A stretch of DNA of 41,839 nucleotides from the NCBI GenBank assembly GCA_035476575.1, contig DATILL010000079.1:1-41839 (forward strand), in the 5' to 3' direction. This document shows positions 24,565 to 32,028 of this stretch, one piece after another (position 1 is the stretch's first letter; every line of letters begins with the position of its first letter). The stretch comes from DATILL01 sp035476575. Lineage in GTDB: Bacteria > Actinomycetota > Actinomycetes > Mycobacteriales > JACQDL01. The notes under the pieces are model-generated. The model was not told the origin of the DNA. It made no database searches and was given only the letters and a program-made list of their open reading frames with translations. The translations under genes were made by a program, and so were the position numbers.

Positions 24565-25002
24565 GTGCTCGACCTCATTCGAGCCCTGTCCAAGCCGTAC
24601 GCCAACTTCCTCGTCCCGGTACCCGAGCGAGGGCCGGATGTCTGTGCAGCATGTCGGACAACTCGCGAGCGCGGGTACGCGCTGTGCCGTGGCTGTGTCG
24701 AGGCGCAGCGGGTGCTTGCTCGGCAGGTAGCCGACGTCGTGGTGCCGGTGGCTCTGTCGGTGAAGGGCACCCAGTTCGCCCGTGAGCTGGCCGGCTACAA
24801 GGGCGCTGCGTCCGAGGGATGCGCGCCGCACGGGTCCAGTCAGCAGCCGCAGCCCTCAGGACTCCGGGGCCACCGGTAGCGGCTGCGTCGTCCTGGGCCG
24901 GCATTTCGATCGTGCCTACCGCGACAATGGCGCCTTTACGGCCGGGAGCTTAAGGGGCGGCGGTTTGACTGGTCGCGGTGTTGCGTGGAAGCCGTGCCGT
25001 GA
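24565..25002 (+). pseudogene. ComF-like phosphoribosyltransferase, internal deletion and frameshifts
   Basis: The start (GTG 24565, about 75 residues) reads as a real N-terminus: LSKPYANFLVPVP, CAACRT with CRGC (a zinc-ribbon-like Cys set), then VVVPVALSVKGTQFARELAGYK. The PRPP-binding centre expected next is missing. The frame then jumps to VQSAAAALR, another frame gives SGAT and VVLGRHFDRAYRDN, and a third gives RELKGRRFDWSRCCVEAVP ending at TGA 25000-25002. These are scattered pieces of the C-terminus of the same family. It is a pseudogene with one deletion and at least two frameshifts. Confidence 0.72.
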
Positions 25003-25014
25003 GCGGAAGAGCGA

Positions 25015-25040
25015 GGGCCGGTCGGTCCAGGGACCGGCCC
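25015..25040. terminator. Hairpin downstream of ino1
   Basis: Arms GGGCCGGTC (25015-25023) and GACCGGCCC (25032-25040) form a 9-bp stem with an 8-nt loop, 27 bp past the ino1 stop (minus strand) and 12 bp past the pseudogene end. On the minus strand it is followed by a pyrimidine-rich stretch. Confidence 0.6.
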
Positions 25041-25067
25041 GTCGACGTACAGCGGTCGGGCTTGGGA

Positions 25068-26147
25068 CTAGCGCTCGACCTCGCCGCGGATGAACTTCTC
25101 AACCGCCTTGCGCGCATCGTCGTCACGGTACTGCCGCGGCGGTGACTTCATGAAGTAGCTGGACGCCGAGAGGAGAGGCCCGCCGACTCCTCGGTCCAGC
25201 GCGATCTTCGCGGCCCGTACGGCGTCGATGATGATGCCGGCCGAGTTCGGCGAGTCCCACACCTCCAGCTTGTACTCCAGGTTCAACGGTACGTCGCCGA
25301 ACGCGCGGCCCTCCAGCCGGACGTAGGCCCACTTGCGGTCGTCCAGCCACGGCACATGGTCCGATGGCCCGATGTGGACGTTGCCTTTGCCGAGGTCGTG
25401 CGACATCTGCGAGGTGACCGCCTGGGTCTTCGAGACTTTCTTCGACTGCAGCCGGCTGCGCTCCAGCATGTTCATGAAGTCCATGTTCCCGCCGAAGTTG
25501 AGCTGGTAGGTCCGTTCCAGCTCCACCCCCCGGTCCTCGAACAGCGTGGTGAGCACCCGGTGGGTGATGGTCGCGCCGACCTGCGACTTGATGTCGTCGC
25601 CGACGATCGGCACGCCGGCCGCGGTGAACTTCGCCGCCCACGCCGGGTCGCTGGCGATGAACACCGGTAGCGCGTTCACGAAGGCGACCTTGGCGTCCAG
25701 CGCGCACTGGGCGTAGAAGCGGTCAGCCTCCTCCGAACCAACCGGCAGGTAGGAGACCAGCACGTCGGCCCCGGTCTCGCGCAGCACCGTGACGACGTCC
25801 GCCGGCTCCTCGTCGGACTCCTCGACCATCTGCCGGTAGTACTCGCCGAGCCCGTCCAGCGTGTGGCCACGCCGCACGGTCACATCAAGTGGGGGCACGT
25901 CACAGATCTTGATCGTGTTGTTCTCGCTGCCGCCGATCGCCTCCGCGAGGTCGCGACCAACCTTCTTGGCGTCTACGTCGAACGCGGCCACAAACTCGAT
26001 GTCGCGGACGTGGTAGTCGCCGAACTGGACATGCATCAGGCCGGGTACCCGCCCGGTCGGGTCGGCGTTGCGGTAGTAGTGCACACCCTGGACAAGCGAT
26101 GCGGCACAGTTCCCGACGCCGACGATGGCGACGCGCACGGATCCCAT
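25068..26147 (-). CDS. ino1: Inositol-3-phosphate synthase
   Basis: A 359-residue NAD-dependent enzyme that turns glucose 6-phosphate into 1D-myo-inositol 3-phosphate, the source of inositol for phosphatidylinositol lipids and mycothiol. The NAD loop GVGNCAASLVQG at the start, GLMHVQFGDYHV, SYLPVGSEEADRFYAQCAL, VGDDIKSQVGATITHR and LNFGGNMDFMNML match the actinobacterial form. The ATG at 26147 is set by GGAGG 8 nt upstream; a codon at 26165 lies ahead of that site. It follows padR on the same strand after 45 bp, so the two probably share a promoter and the PadR operator. Confidence 0.97.
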   Translation of the reverse strand: MGSVRVAIVGVGNCAASLVQGVHYYRNADPTGRVPGLMHVQFGDYHVRDIEFVAAFDVDAKKVGRDLAEAIGGSENNTIKICDVPPLDVTVRRGHTLDGLGEYYRQMVEESDEEPADVVTVLRETGADVLVSYLPVGSEEADRFYAQCALDAKVAFVNALPVFIASDPAWAAKFTAAGVPIVGDDIKSQVGATITHRVLTTLFEDRGVELERTYQLNFGGNMDFMNMLERSRLQSKKVSKTQAVTSQMSHDLGKGNVHIGPSDHVPWLDDRKWAYVRLEGRAFGDVPLNLEYKLEVWDSPNSAGIIIDAVRAAKIALDRGVGGPLLSASSYFMKSPPRQYRDDDARKAVEKFIRGEVER

Positions 26148-26192
26148 ACGGGGGTCCTCCTTCATCGGTAGTGCCCGTGGCGGGCACGAGTG

Positions 26193-26792
26193 CTAGGTGA
26201 GGTGGGTACCGGGTTGCTCCGGGCGGGGTTTCCGGGTCGCCGGCCGGGCACCGGCTTGGAGCTCCCGGCGTTCGGTGTCGATCAGCTCGGACAGCCAGCG
26301 GACCTCGCGGTCCACCGACTCCAGGCCGTGCTCCTGCAGCTCGAGGGTGTAGCGGTCCATCCGTTCACGGGTGCGGGCGAGCGCGGCCCGCAGCCCGTCC
26401 CGCTTCTCCTCCACCCGCCGCCGCCGGCCCTCCAGAATCCGGAGCCGTACCTCGGCGTCGGTCTGGGCGAAGAAGGCGAAATGCACCCCAAACTGTTCCT
26501 CGTCCGCGGTGGCCGGGCCGACCTCGGCAAGCAGCTCGGCGAACCGCTCCTTGCCCTCGGCGGTCAGCTTGTACACCACCCGTCCGCGACGGCCGGTGAG
26601 CACGGGGGCGGCTGGCGGGCCCCCGCCGTCCTCGTGGATCCAGCCGGCGACCCGCATCCGGCGCAGGGTCGGATACAGCGAGCCGTAGGAGAAGGCTCGG
26701 AACGTCCCGAGCAGCGCGTTGAGCCGTTTGCGCAGCTCGTAGCCGTGCATCGGTGACTCGCGGAGCAGGCCGAGGATGGCGAACTCGAGCAT
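26193..26792 (-). CDS. PadR family transcriptional regulator
   Basis: A 199-residue regulator with an N-terminal PadR winged helix: EFAILGLLRESPMHGYELRKRLN, SYGSLYPTLRRMRVAGWI and KLTAEGKERFAELL. The C-terminal helical part (EVRLRILEGRRRRVEEKRDGL on to the coiled ERMDRYTLELQEHGLESV) should mediate dimerisation, as in the subfamily with Vir_act_alpha_C domains. The ATG at 26792 starts MLEFAILGLL. A 27-bp inverted repeat 35 bp upstream is the likely operator. It precedes ino1, the same order as mycobacterial Rv0047c-Rv0046c, so it may set inositol synthesis. Confidence 0.92.
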   Translation of the reverse strand: MLEFAILGLLRESPMHGYELRKRLNALLGTFRAFSYGSLYPTLRRMRVAGWIHEDGGGPPAAPVLTGRRGRVVYKLTAEGKERFAELLAEVGPATADEEQFGVHFAFFAQTDAEVRLRILEGRRRRVEEKRDGLRAALARTRERMDRYTLELQEHGLESVDREVRWLSELIDTERRELQAGARPATRKPRPEQPGTHLT

Positions 26793-26813
26793 CTCTTCGC
26801 CTGACCCCCTGTC

Positions 26814-26853
26814 CTCGACATGTCGAGCCGATGTATCGTGTTGATACATCGGC
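26814..26853. promoter_or_regulatory. PadR operator candidate (two overlapping palindromes)
   Basis: A perfect 14-bp palindrome CTCGACATGTCGAG (26814-26827) touches an inverted repeat with 11-bp arms (26827-26837 and 26843-26853, GCCGATGTATC and its complement) around a 5-nt spacer. PadR proteins bind ATGTAT-type palindromes. It lies upstream of padR-ino1 and could also affect the divergent DUF5318 gene. Confidence 0.75.
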
Positions 26854-27069
26854 ACGATACGAATAGTTGGCTGACAGCGCAACTGGAGATGAACGGACGG
26901 TGCCGCGACGCGACTCCGTCCGATCTTGGTGGTCGATATGGCCCTGACCGAGAGCCGCTTGATGCTGATCATCAGGAGTGGCCAGCATCACTCGGTAACA
27001 CTGAGTCAGCAGGTCAGAGGCCATGTCGCCCAACCGGCGGTCTCGACATGGCCGCGTACGCTGGTCGTC

Positions 27070-27474
27070 GTGAGAACCCGCCGGGCAGTCGTGGACTACG
27101 CGTTGCAGCGCCGTGCGCTGCTCGCGGACCTCTACGCTGGTCGGACGAGCGTGATGGATGTGTGCGACGCGCACCCCTACCTGCAGCGGGCCGCGAAATA
27201 TCACGGCGAGGCCTCCGAGGTGGCCTGCCCGGTCTGCCGCAAGGAGCGGCTGACCCACGTCAACTACGTCTACGGCGACGAGCTGAAGGCCGCCAGCGGC
27301 CAGGCCAAGTCCACCATTGAGCTGCCCCGGATGGCCATGGACTACGGCGAGTTCACCGTCTACGTCGTCGAGGTCTGCCGCACCTGCGGCTGGAACTACC
27401 TCTCGATGTCCTTCCAGCTTGGCCGGGACGGCCTGGCCGACGGCACCGGCCAGCGCGAGGCCGCCCACGAGTAG
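27070..27474 (+). CDS. DUF5318 family zinc-ribbon protein
   Basis: A 134-residue protein with two Cys pairs, CPVC and CRTC, about 55 residues apart, that probably hold one zinc. Between them is a conserved stretch (LTHVNYVYGDELKAASGQA, then ELPRMAMDYGEFTVYVVEV). The start RTRRAVVDYALQRRALLADLYAG is helical. The GTG at 27070 is chosen by similarity to family starts. It precedes the class A PBP gene by 139 bp, the same order as mycobacterial Rv0049-ponA1. Function unknown. Confidence 0.85.
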   Translation: MRTRRAVVDYALQRRALLADLYAGRTSVMDVCDAHPYLQRAAKYHGEASEVACPVCRKERLTHVNYVYGDELKAASGQAKSTIELPRMAMDYGEFTVYVVEVCRTCGWNYLSMSFQLGRDGLADGTGQREAAHE

Positions 27475-27613
27475 TGCCGGGACCCGGACGCCGCGCCGCC
27501 GGGAGATCGCGGCTGCAGGCTCGCCGAGCCGCGGACCCACCTGACCTGTGATCGAACGGCCCCTCCTATGCGTCGTAACCAACGAGCCCTCGTGACGGGA
27601 AAGGTGTGTGGCC

Positions 27614-29849
27614 GTGACCAACTCACTCGGGCCCGGCTCCGACGATGGTCGTGCCGGCTGGCCTGAGGGCGCAGGCGGATCTGAGGGCGCTGACCGGCCT
27701 GAGGGCGCTGACCGGCCTGAGGGCGCTGGGGCCACGCCCGCGACGCCACCGCGACGCCGCCGCCGGCGGATCCTGCTGATCGTCTGCTCGGTGCTCCTGC
27801 TGATGGTTGTCGGGGCGGCGGGTTTCATGTACGTCGCCACCAGGATCCCGCTGCCCGGCCAGATCCCGGCCAACCAGGTCTCGATCATCACCTATGCCGA
27901 CGGCACCGAGATGGTCCGGATCGGCGCGGAGAACCGCACCGACGTCCCGCTGACCCAGGTGCCCGTCCACGTGCGAAACGCCGTGCTGTCGGCCGAGGAC
28001 CGCGGCTACTGGATCGAGCCGGGAATCTCGGTCCGCGGCATCGGCCGGGCGGTGTGGAACAACCTGCGGGGCCGCGACGTCCAGGGTGGCTCGACCATTA
28101 CGCAGCAGTACGTGAAGAACGCCTATCTCACCCAGGAGCGGACCTTCAGCCGCAAGTTCAAAGAGATCGTGATCGCCGTCAAGCTGGACCGGGAGTACTC
28201 CAAGGAGCAGATCCTGGAGTGGTACCTGAACACGATCTACTACGGCCGCGGCGCCTACGGTATCCAGGCTGCGGCCGAGACGTACTTCCGCAAGGGCGTC
28301 AACCAGCTCACCGTGGCCGAGGGCGCCGTGCTGGCCGCCAGCATCCGCTCGCCCGCGCTGTACGACCCGGATACCCATCCGGCAATGGCCAAAGCGCGCT
28401 GGCGGTTCGTCCTCGACGGCATGGTCGAGGAGGGCTGGCTGCCGGCCAGCACCGCCGCCACGCTGACGTACCCACGGGTGGCGCCGAAGACGACCAGCAT
28501 GCTGAACCGGGCCAGGGGCCCGGCCGGGCACGTGGTCGACCAGGTCCGGGACGAGCTGGCCAACATCGGCTTCGACGAGGCGCTGCTCAACCGCCGGGGC
28601 CTGCGGGTGCAGACCACCATCGACCCGCGGGCGGAAACTGCCGCGGCCGCGGCTGTGGCGCAGGTCTTCGCGGGCGAGCCGGCCAACCTGCGGCAGGCCC
28701 TGGTGGCCATCGAGCCGAGGACCGGCGCGGTCCGGGCCTACTACGGCGGCCAGGCGGGCACCGGCTTCGACTACGCCCAGGCCTGGCGGCCACCGGGGTC
28801 GTCGTTCAAGCCGTACGTGCTGGCCGCGGCGCTGGACCAGTCGCTGCACGCCGACAGCGGGCTGAGCGTCTACTCGACCTTCGACGGCAGCTCTCCCCGT
28901 ACCTTCGCTGGCGTCGAGGTGCACAACTCCGAGGGCGCGCAGTGTCCGAGCTGCACCCTGCTGACTGCGATGAAACGGTCCGTCAACACCGTCTTCTACG
29001 ACCTGGCGATCCAGACCGGGCCGGCCCGGGTGGCCGCCATGGCGCAGAAGCTCGGCGTGGCCACCAGCCAGCCAAACGGCCAGCCGACGTTGCGGGTCAA
29101 CGGCGTCACCGACGGCAGCATCGGCATCGGCCGCTACGAGGTGCGCCCGGTCGACCAGGCAGCCGGATTTGCCACGCTCGCGGCCGGCGGGGTGCGGCAC
29201 CCGGCGTACTTCGTGCAGAAGGTGACGGACGCGCAGGGAGCCATGCTCTATGAACACCGGGACGCCGTCCAGCAGGTGCTGGACCCCCGGGTCGCCAACG
29301 ACGTCACGTTCTCGATGGAGCCGGTCGCCGGCTACTCCGGTGACGACCTTGCTGACGGCCGCCCGACCGCGGCCAAGACCGGGACGCAGCAGTTCGGCGA
29401 CACCGCCTTCAACTCCGACGCCTGGATGGTCGGCTTCACCCCTCAGATCAGTACGGCGGTCTGGGTGGGCTCGGACCAGCCGCCCGCTGCGCAACGCCAG
29501 CGGCGGCCCGCTGTACGGCCGCGCCCTGCCGGGGCGGACCTGGCAGGTGTTCATGAGTGCCTACCTGACCAACCAGCCGGTCCTGCCGCTGCCGGACCAG
29601 GCGCTGGTGCACGGCGCCCCGCCACCCGCGCCGGTGCCGAGCGGACCGCCGACCACCACCGCCACCGTGCCCACCCCCACCACCGTCGCGCCCGTCACTG
29701 CCGTACCCACCACGCCGGCGCCCCCCCGGTCGCCGCCGCATACGACGATCCCGCCGCCGGTGACCATCACGCCGTCCTGCGGGCCGTTCCGATGCACCAT
29801 CGCGCCGCCGATCAAGCCCAGCCCAACCCATCCCACCCGGACCGGCTAG
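27614..29849 (+). CDS. ponA: Class A penicillin-binding protein (frameshifted in this sequence)
   Basis: A bifunctional glycosyltransferase-transpeptidase that builds peptidoglycan. A short cytoplasmic region with repeats of DRPEGA precedes one membrane helix (RRRILLIVCSVLLLMVVGAAGF). The GT51 domain has SAEDRGYWIEPGIS, GGSTITQQYVKNAYL, EQILEWYLNTIYYGRGAYG and the transpeptidase domain has RPPGSSFKPYVLA (SxxK), SVN and KTGTQQFGD (KTG). After VWVGSDQP the frame breaks: one extra C within CCC at 29483-29485. The next frame continues naturally with PLRNASGGPLYGRALPG and a Pro/Thr tail ending at 29849. GTG 27614 (MTNSLG) has AAAGG 9 nt upstream; GTG 27608 is the alternative. Confidence 0.85.
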
Positions 29850-29861
29850 GCGCCGCCACCC

Positions 29862-30011
29862 GTGTGGTCACCTATGCGCCTTGTGGTGACCTCTTGGGGT
29901 CTGTAGGCAACGACAGGTCACCACAACGCCGACAGGTCACCACACGGGCGCCGCGGGCAACGACAGGTCACCACAACGCCGAGAGGTGACCACACGGCAA
30001 CCACACGGCAA
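29862..30011. repeat. Repeat cluster C: three 31-bp elements plus an 11-bp duplication
   Basis: Three copies of the 31-bp element, 29862-29892 (forward), 29915-29945 and 29965-29995 (both reverse), lie between the ponA and RHH-gene 3' ends at 53- and 50-bp steps. The two reverse copies share flanking GGCAACGACAGG. Forward and reverse copies can pair with several mismatches. After the last copy an 11-bp segment, CCACACGGCAA, is duplicated head to tail (29990-30000, 30001-30011), stopping 2 bp before the RHH gene's stop codon. Confidence 0.92.
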
Positions 30012-30013
30012 GG

Positions 30014-30364
30014 TTAGGGGGCGGGCTGGCGGCGTTGGAGCTCGAGGAAGCGGTCGACCAGGCCGCGGATGACGACGGCCATGGAGAAGTCGTTGGCCTC
30101 GCACCACTGCTTGAGCTCCTCGTGCTGCTCGGTGGCCAGCCGGACCGGCACGGCCTGCCACGAGCCACCGGACCGCTCCGGTGCCGTCCGGCCGAGCAGC
30201 CGGCCGGTGAACAGCTCCGCCCACGGGCCGCCGCTCCACGGGGGGTGGACCGCCGCCGGGCCGGCCTCGGCCTGCCGGTCGAGCAGCTGCCGCAGCACGG
30301 CGTCCTGTTCCTCCGCCGGCAGCCCGCGCACCGCCTTGACGAGCAGCTCCCCCAACGATGCCAT
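30014..30364 (-). CDS. Ribbon-helix-helix-like DNA-binding protein
   Basis: A 116-residue protein. The N-terminal half (SLGELLVKAVRGLPAEEQDAVLRQLLDRQ) is helical; the C-terminal 45 residues (QAVPVRLATEQHEELKQWCEANDFSMAVVIRGLVDRFLE) have the beta strand-helix-helix form of the CopG/Arc fold. The ATG at 30364 has GGAGG 7 nt upstream. Between that site and the GT87 gene lies a GATATC inverted repeat, so it is probably autoregulated. Its 3' end faces repeat cluster C. Target genes unknown. Confidence 0.7.
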   Translation of the reverse strand: MASLGELLVKAVRGLPAEEQDAVLRQLLDRQAEAGPAAVHPPWSGGPWAELFTGRLLGRTAPERSGGSWQAVPVRLATEQHEELKQWCEANDFSMAVVIRGLVDRFLELQRRQPAP

Positions 30365-30378
30365 CGTGATACCTCCAA

Positions 30379-30396
30379 CGATATCTCGCGATATCG
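30379..30396. promoter_or_regulatory. GATATC operator candidate
   Basis: Arms CGATATC (30379-30385) and GATATCG (30390-30396) with 4 nt between them. It sits just upstream of the RHH gene's ribosome-binding site and 52 bp before the divergent GT87 gene, so one bound dimer pair could control both. Confidence 0.6.
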
Positions 30397-30447
30397 CCAG
30401 TGTGCTCCGCCTCCCGGTCAGCGTCCAGCGTCGTAGGCTCGCTGTCC

Positions 30448-32028
30448 GTGAGCGAGCGCAGCGAGCCGACCCGCGTACCAAGCCGTAACCTGCCGGAGCA
30501 AGCCGACCGGGTGGTCCCCACCTGGGCGGACCCGGTGGTCCGGGCCGCCAGCACCGCGATCGGCGGTCCCTGGGGCCGGCACGGCGTGGTCGGCCGGTCC
30601 TACTTCTGGACGCCGTTGCGGGTCTGCCTGGCGCTGACCATCGCCGTGCTGGCGCTGTCCTGGCTGCAGAAGTCGCCGTGCAAGAGCGGCGCCTGGAACG
30701 ACAACCTGCAGTACACCCACCTCTGCTACTCCGACGTGATCCCGCTCTACTACACCGAGGAGCTGGACAAGGGGAAGATCCCGTACGCCGAGCACCCGGT
30801 GGAGTACCCGGTCCTGACCGGCTGGTTCATGTACGGCGCCCGTTCCCTGGCGCACGCCTACGACACGTTGGCCAACCACGGGCTCGCCCCGAAGGTGGGC
30901 GTGGTCGAGTCGTACTTCGACGCGACCGCGCTGCTGCTGGCGGTGTCCGCGCTGGTGGTGACCTGGGCCGTCTACCACCTGGTTGGCCGGCGGAGCTGGG
31001 ACGCCGCGATGGTGGCCGCCTCACCGGTGCTGTTCGTGCACGCCTTCACCAACTGGGACCTGTTCGCGGTGGCGTTCGCCACGGCGGCGCTGCTGGCCTG
31101 GCAGCGGCGGGTGCCCTGGCTGGCCGGTGTGCTCATCGGGCTGGGCACCTCGGCGAAGCTGTACCCCCTGCTCTTCCTCGGCCCGCTGGCGCTGCTCTGC
31201 CTCCGGGCCCGCAAGCCGCGGGAGCTCCGGCAGTGCCTGGTCGGTACGGTGCTGGCCTGGCTGGCGGTCAACGGGCCGGTCTGGCTGCTCTGGCCGGACG
31301 CCTGGCGGCGGTTCTTCGCGTTGAACCGGTCTCGCCCGGCCGACCCCGACTCGTTGTGGAACATGCTGCAGCACGTCACCGGCAAGCCCCTGGACGACCC
31401 GGGGTCGGCCATCCCGTCGACGCTCAACACGGCCGTGTTCCTTGCGTTGGTCGTGGTGTGCGTCGGCGTCGCCGCGCTCGCCCTCGGGGCCAGGCGCCGG
31501 CCACGGCTGCCACAGCTCCTCTTCCTGCTGGTGGCCGGGTTCCTGCTGACCAACAAGGTGTGGAGCCCGCAGTACACGCTCTGGCTGGTGCCGCTGGCAG
31601 TGCTGGCCCGGCCGTCCTGGCGGGCGATCCTGGCCTGGCAGGCTACCGAGGCGTTCCTGTGGTTTCCACGGATGTACTGGTACCTCGGTGTCGGGGACAA
31701 GGGGTTGGACGAGCACTGGTTCCTGCTCGCCGTGGTGGCCCGGGACGTGGCGGTGGTGTGGCTCGCCGCGCTGGTGGTGCGCGACATTCTTCAGCCGGAG
31801 TACGACGTGGTCCGATCCGTGGGCTTGGACGACCCGGCCGGCGGCCCGCTGGACGGCGCCCCGGACGGGCGGGGCTCGGCCAGGTCCGCGGCGCCCGCCG
31901 CGCCGACCGGGCTCGCCGGGCCAGAGCCGGCGGGAGCGGCGGCGGCGCCGGAGCTGGCAGCGGCCGACCGGACCGATCCCGGCTCCGACGACGTGATCGC
32001 CAGGGGGGCCAGCAGGAACACCACGTAA
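30448..32028 (+). CDS. GT87-type (DUF2029) membrane glycosyltransferase 1
   Basis: A 526-residue polytopic protein with about 10 membrane helices, similar to polyprenol-phosphate mannose-dependent alpha-mannosyltransferases. Telling parts: LCYSDVIPLYY near the first loop, PVEYPVLTGWFMYGAR, NWDLFAVAFATAALLAW, LGTSAKLYPLLFLGPLAL and NKVWSPQYTLWLVPLAVL. The GTG at 30448 (MSERSEPT) is chosen; codons before it are poor. The tail after the last helix (QPEYDVVRSVGLDDPAGGPLDG) is hydrophilic and its last 238 bp overlap the next gene on the other strand. Confidence 0.85.
   Translation: MSERSEPTRVPSRNLPEQADRVVPTWADPVVRAASTAIGGPWGRHGVVGRSYFWTPLRVCLALTIAVLALSWLQKSPCKSGAWNDNLQYTHLCYSDVIPLYYTEELDKGKIPYAEHPVEYPVLTGWFMYGARSLAHAYDTLANHGLAPKVGVVESYFDATALLLAVSALVVTWAVYHLVGRRSWDAAMVAASPVLFVHAFTNWDLFAVAFATAALLAWQRRVPWLAGVLIGLGTSAKLYPLLFLGPLALLCLRARKPRELRQCLVGTVLAWLAVNGPVWLLWPDAWRRFFALNRSRPADPDSLWNMLQHVTGKPLDDPGSAIPSTLNTAVFLALVVVCVGVAALALGARRRPRLPQLLFLLVAGFLLTNKVWSPQYTLWLVPLAVLARPSWRAILAWQATEAFLWFPRMYWYLGVGDKGLDEHWFLLAVVARDVAVVWLAALVVRDILQPEYDVVRSVGLDDPAGGPLDGAPDGRGSARSAAPAAPTGLAGPEPAGAAAAPELAAADRTDPGSDDVIARGASRNTT

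Noticed and set aside
24321..24785. A 154-codon frame as an intact small gene
   Set aside because: Only its middle matches the DprA-like family; both ends belong to other frames, so it is part of a pseudogene.
27623..29554. A 643-codon minus-strand frame across ponA
   Set aside because: Antisense shadow of a well-supported gene; composition typical of complementary GC-rich codons.
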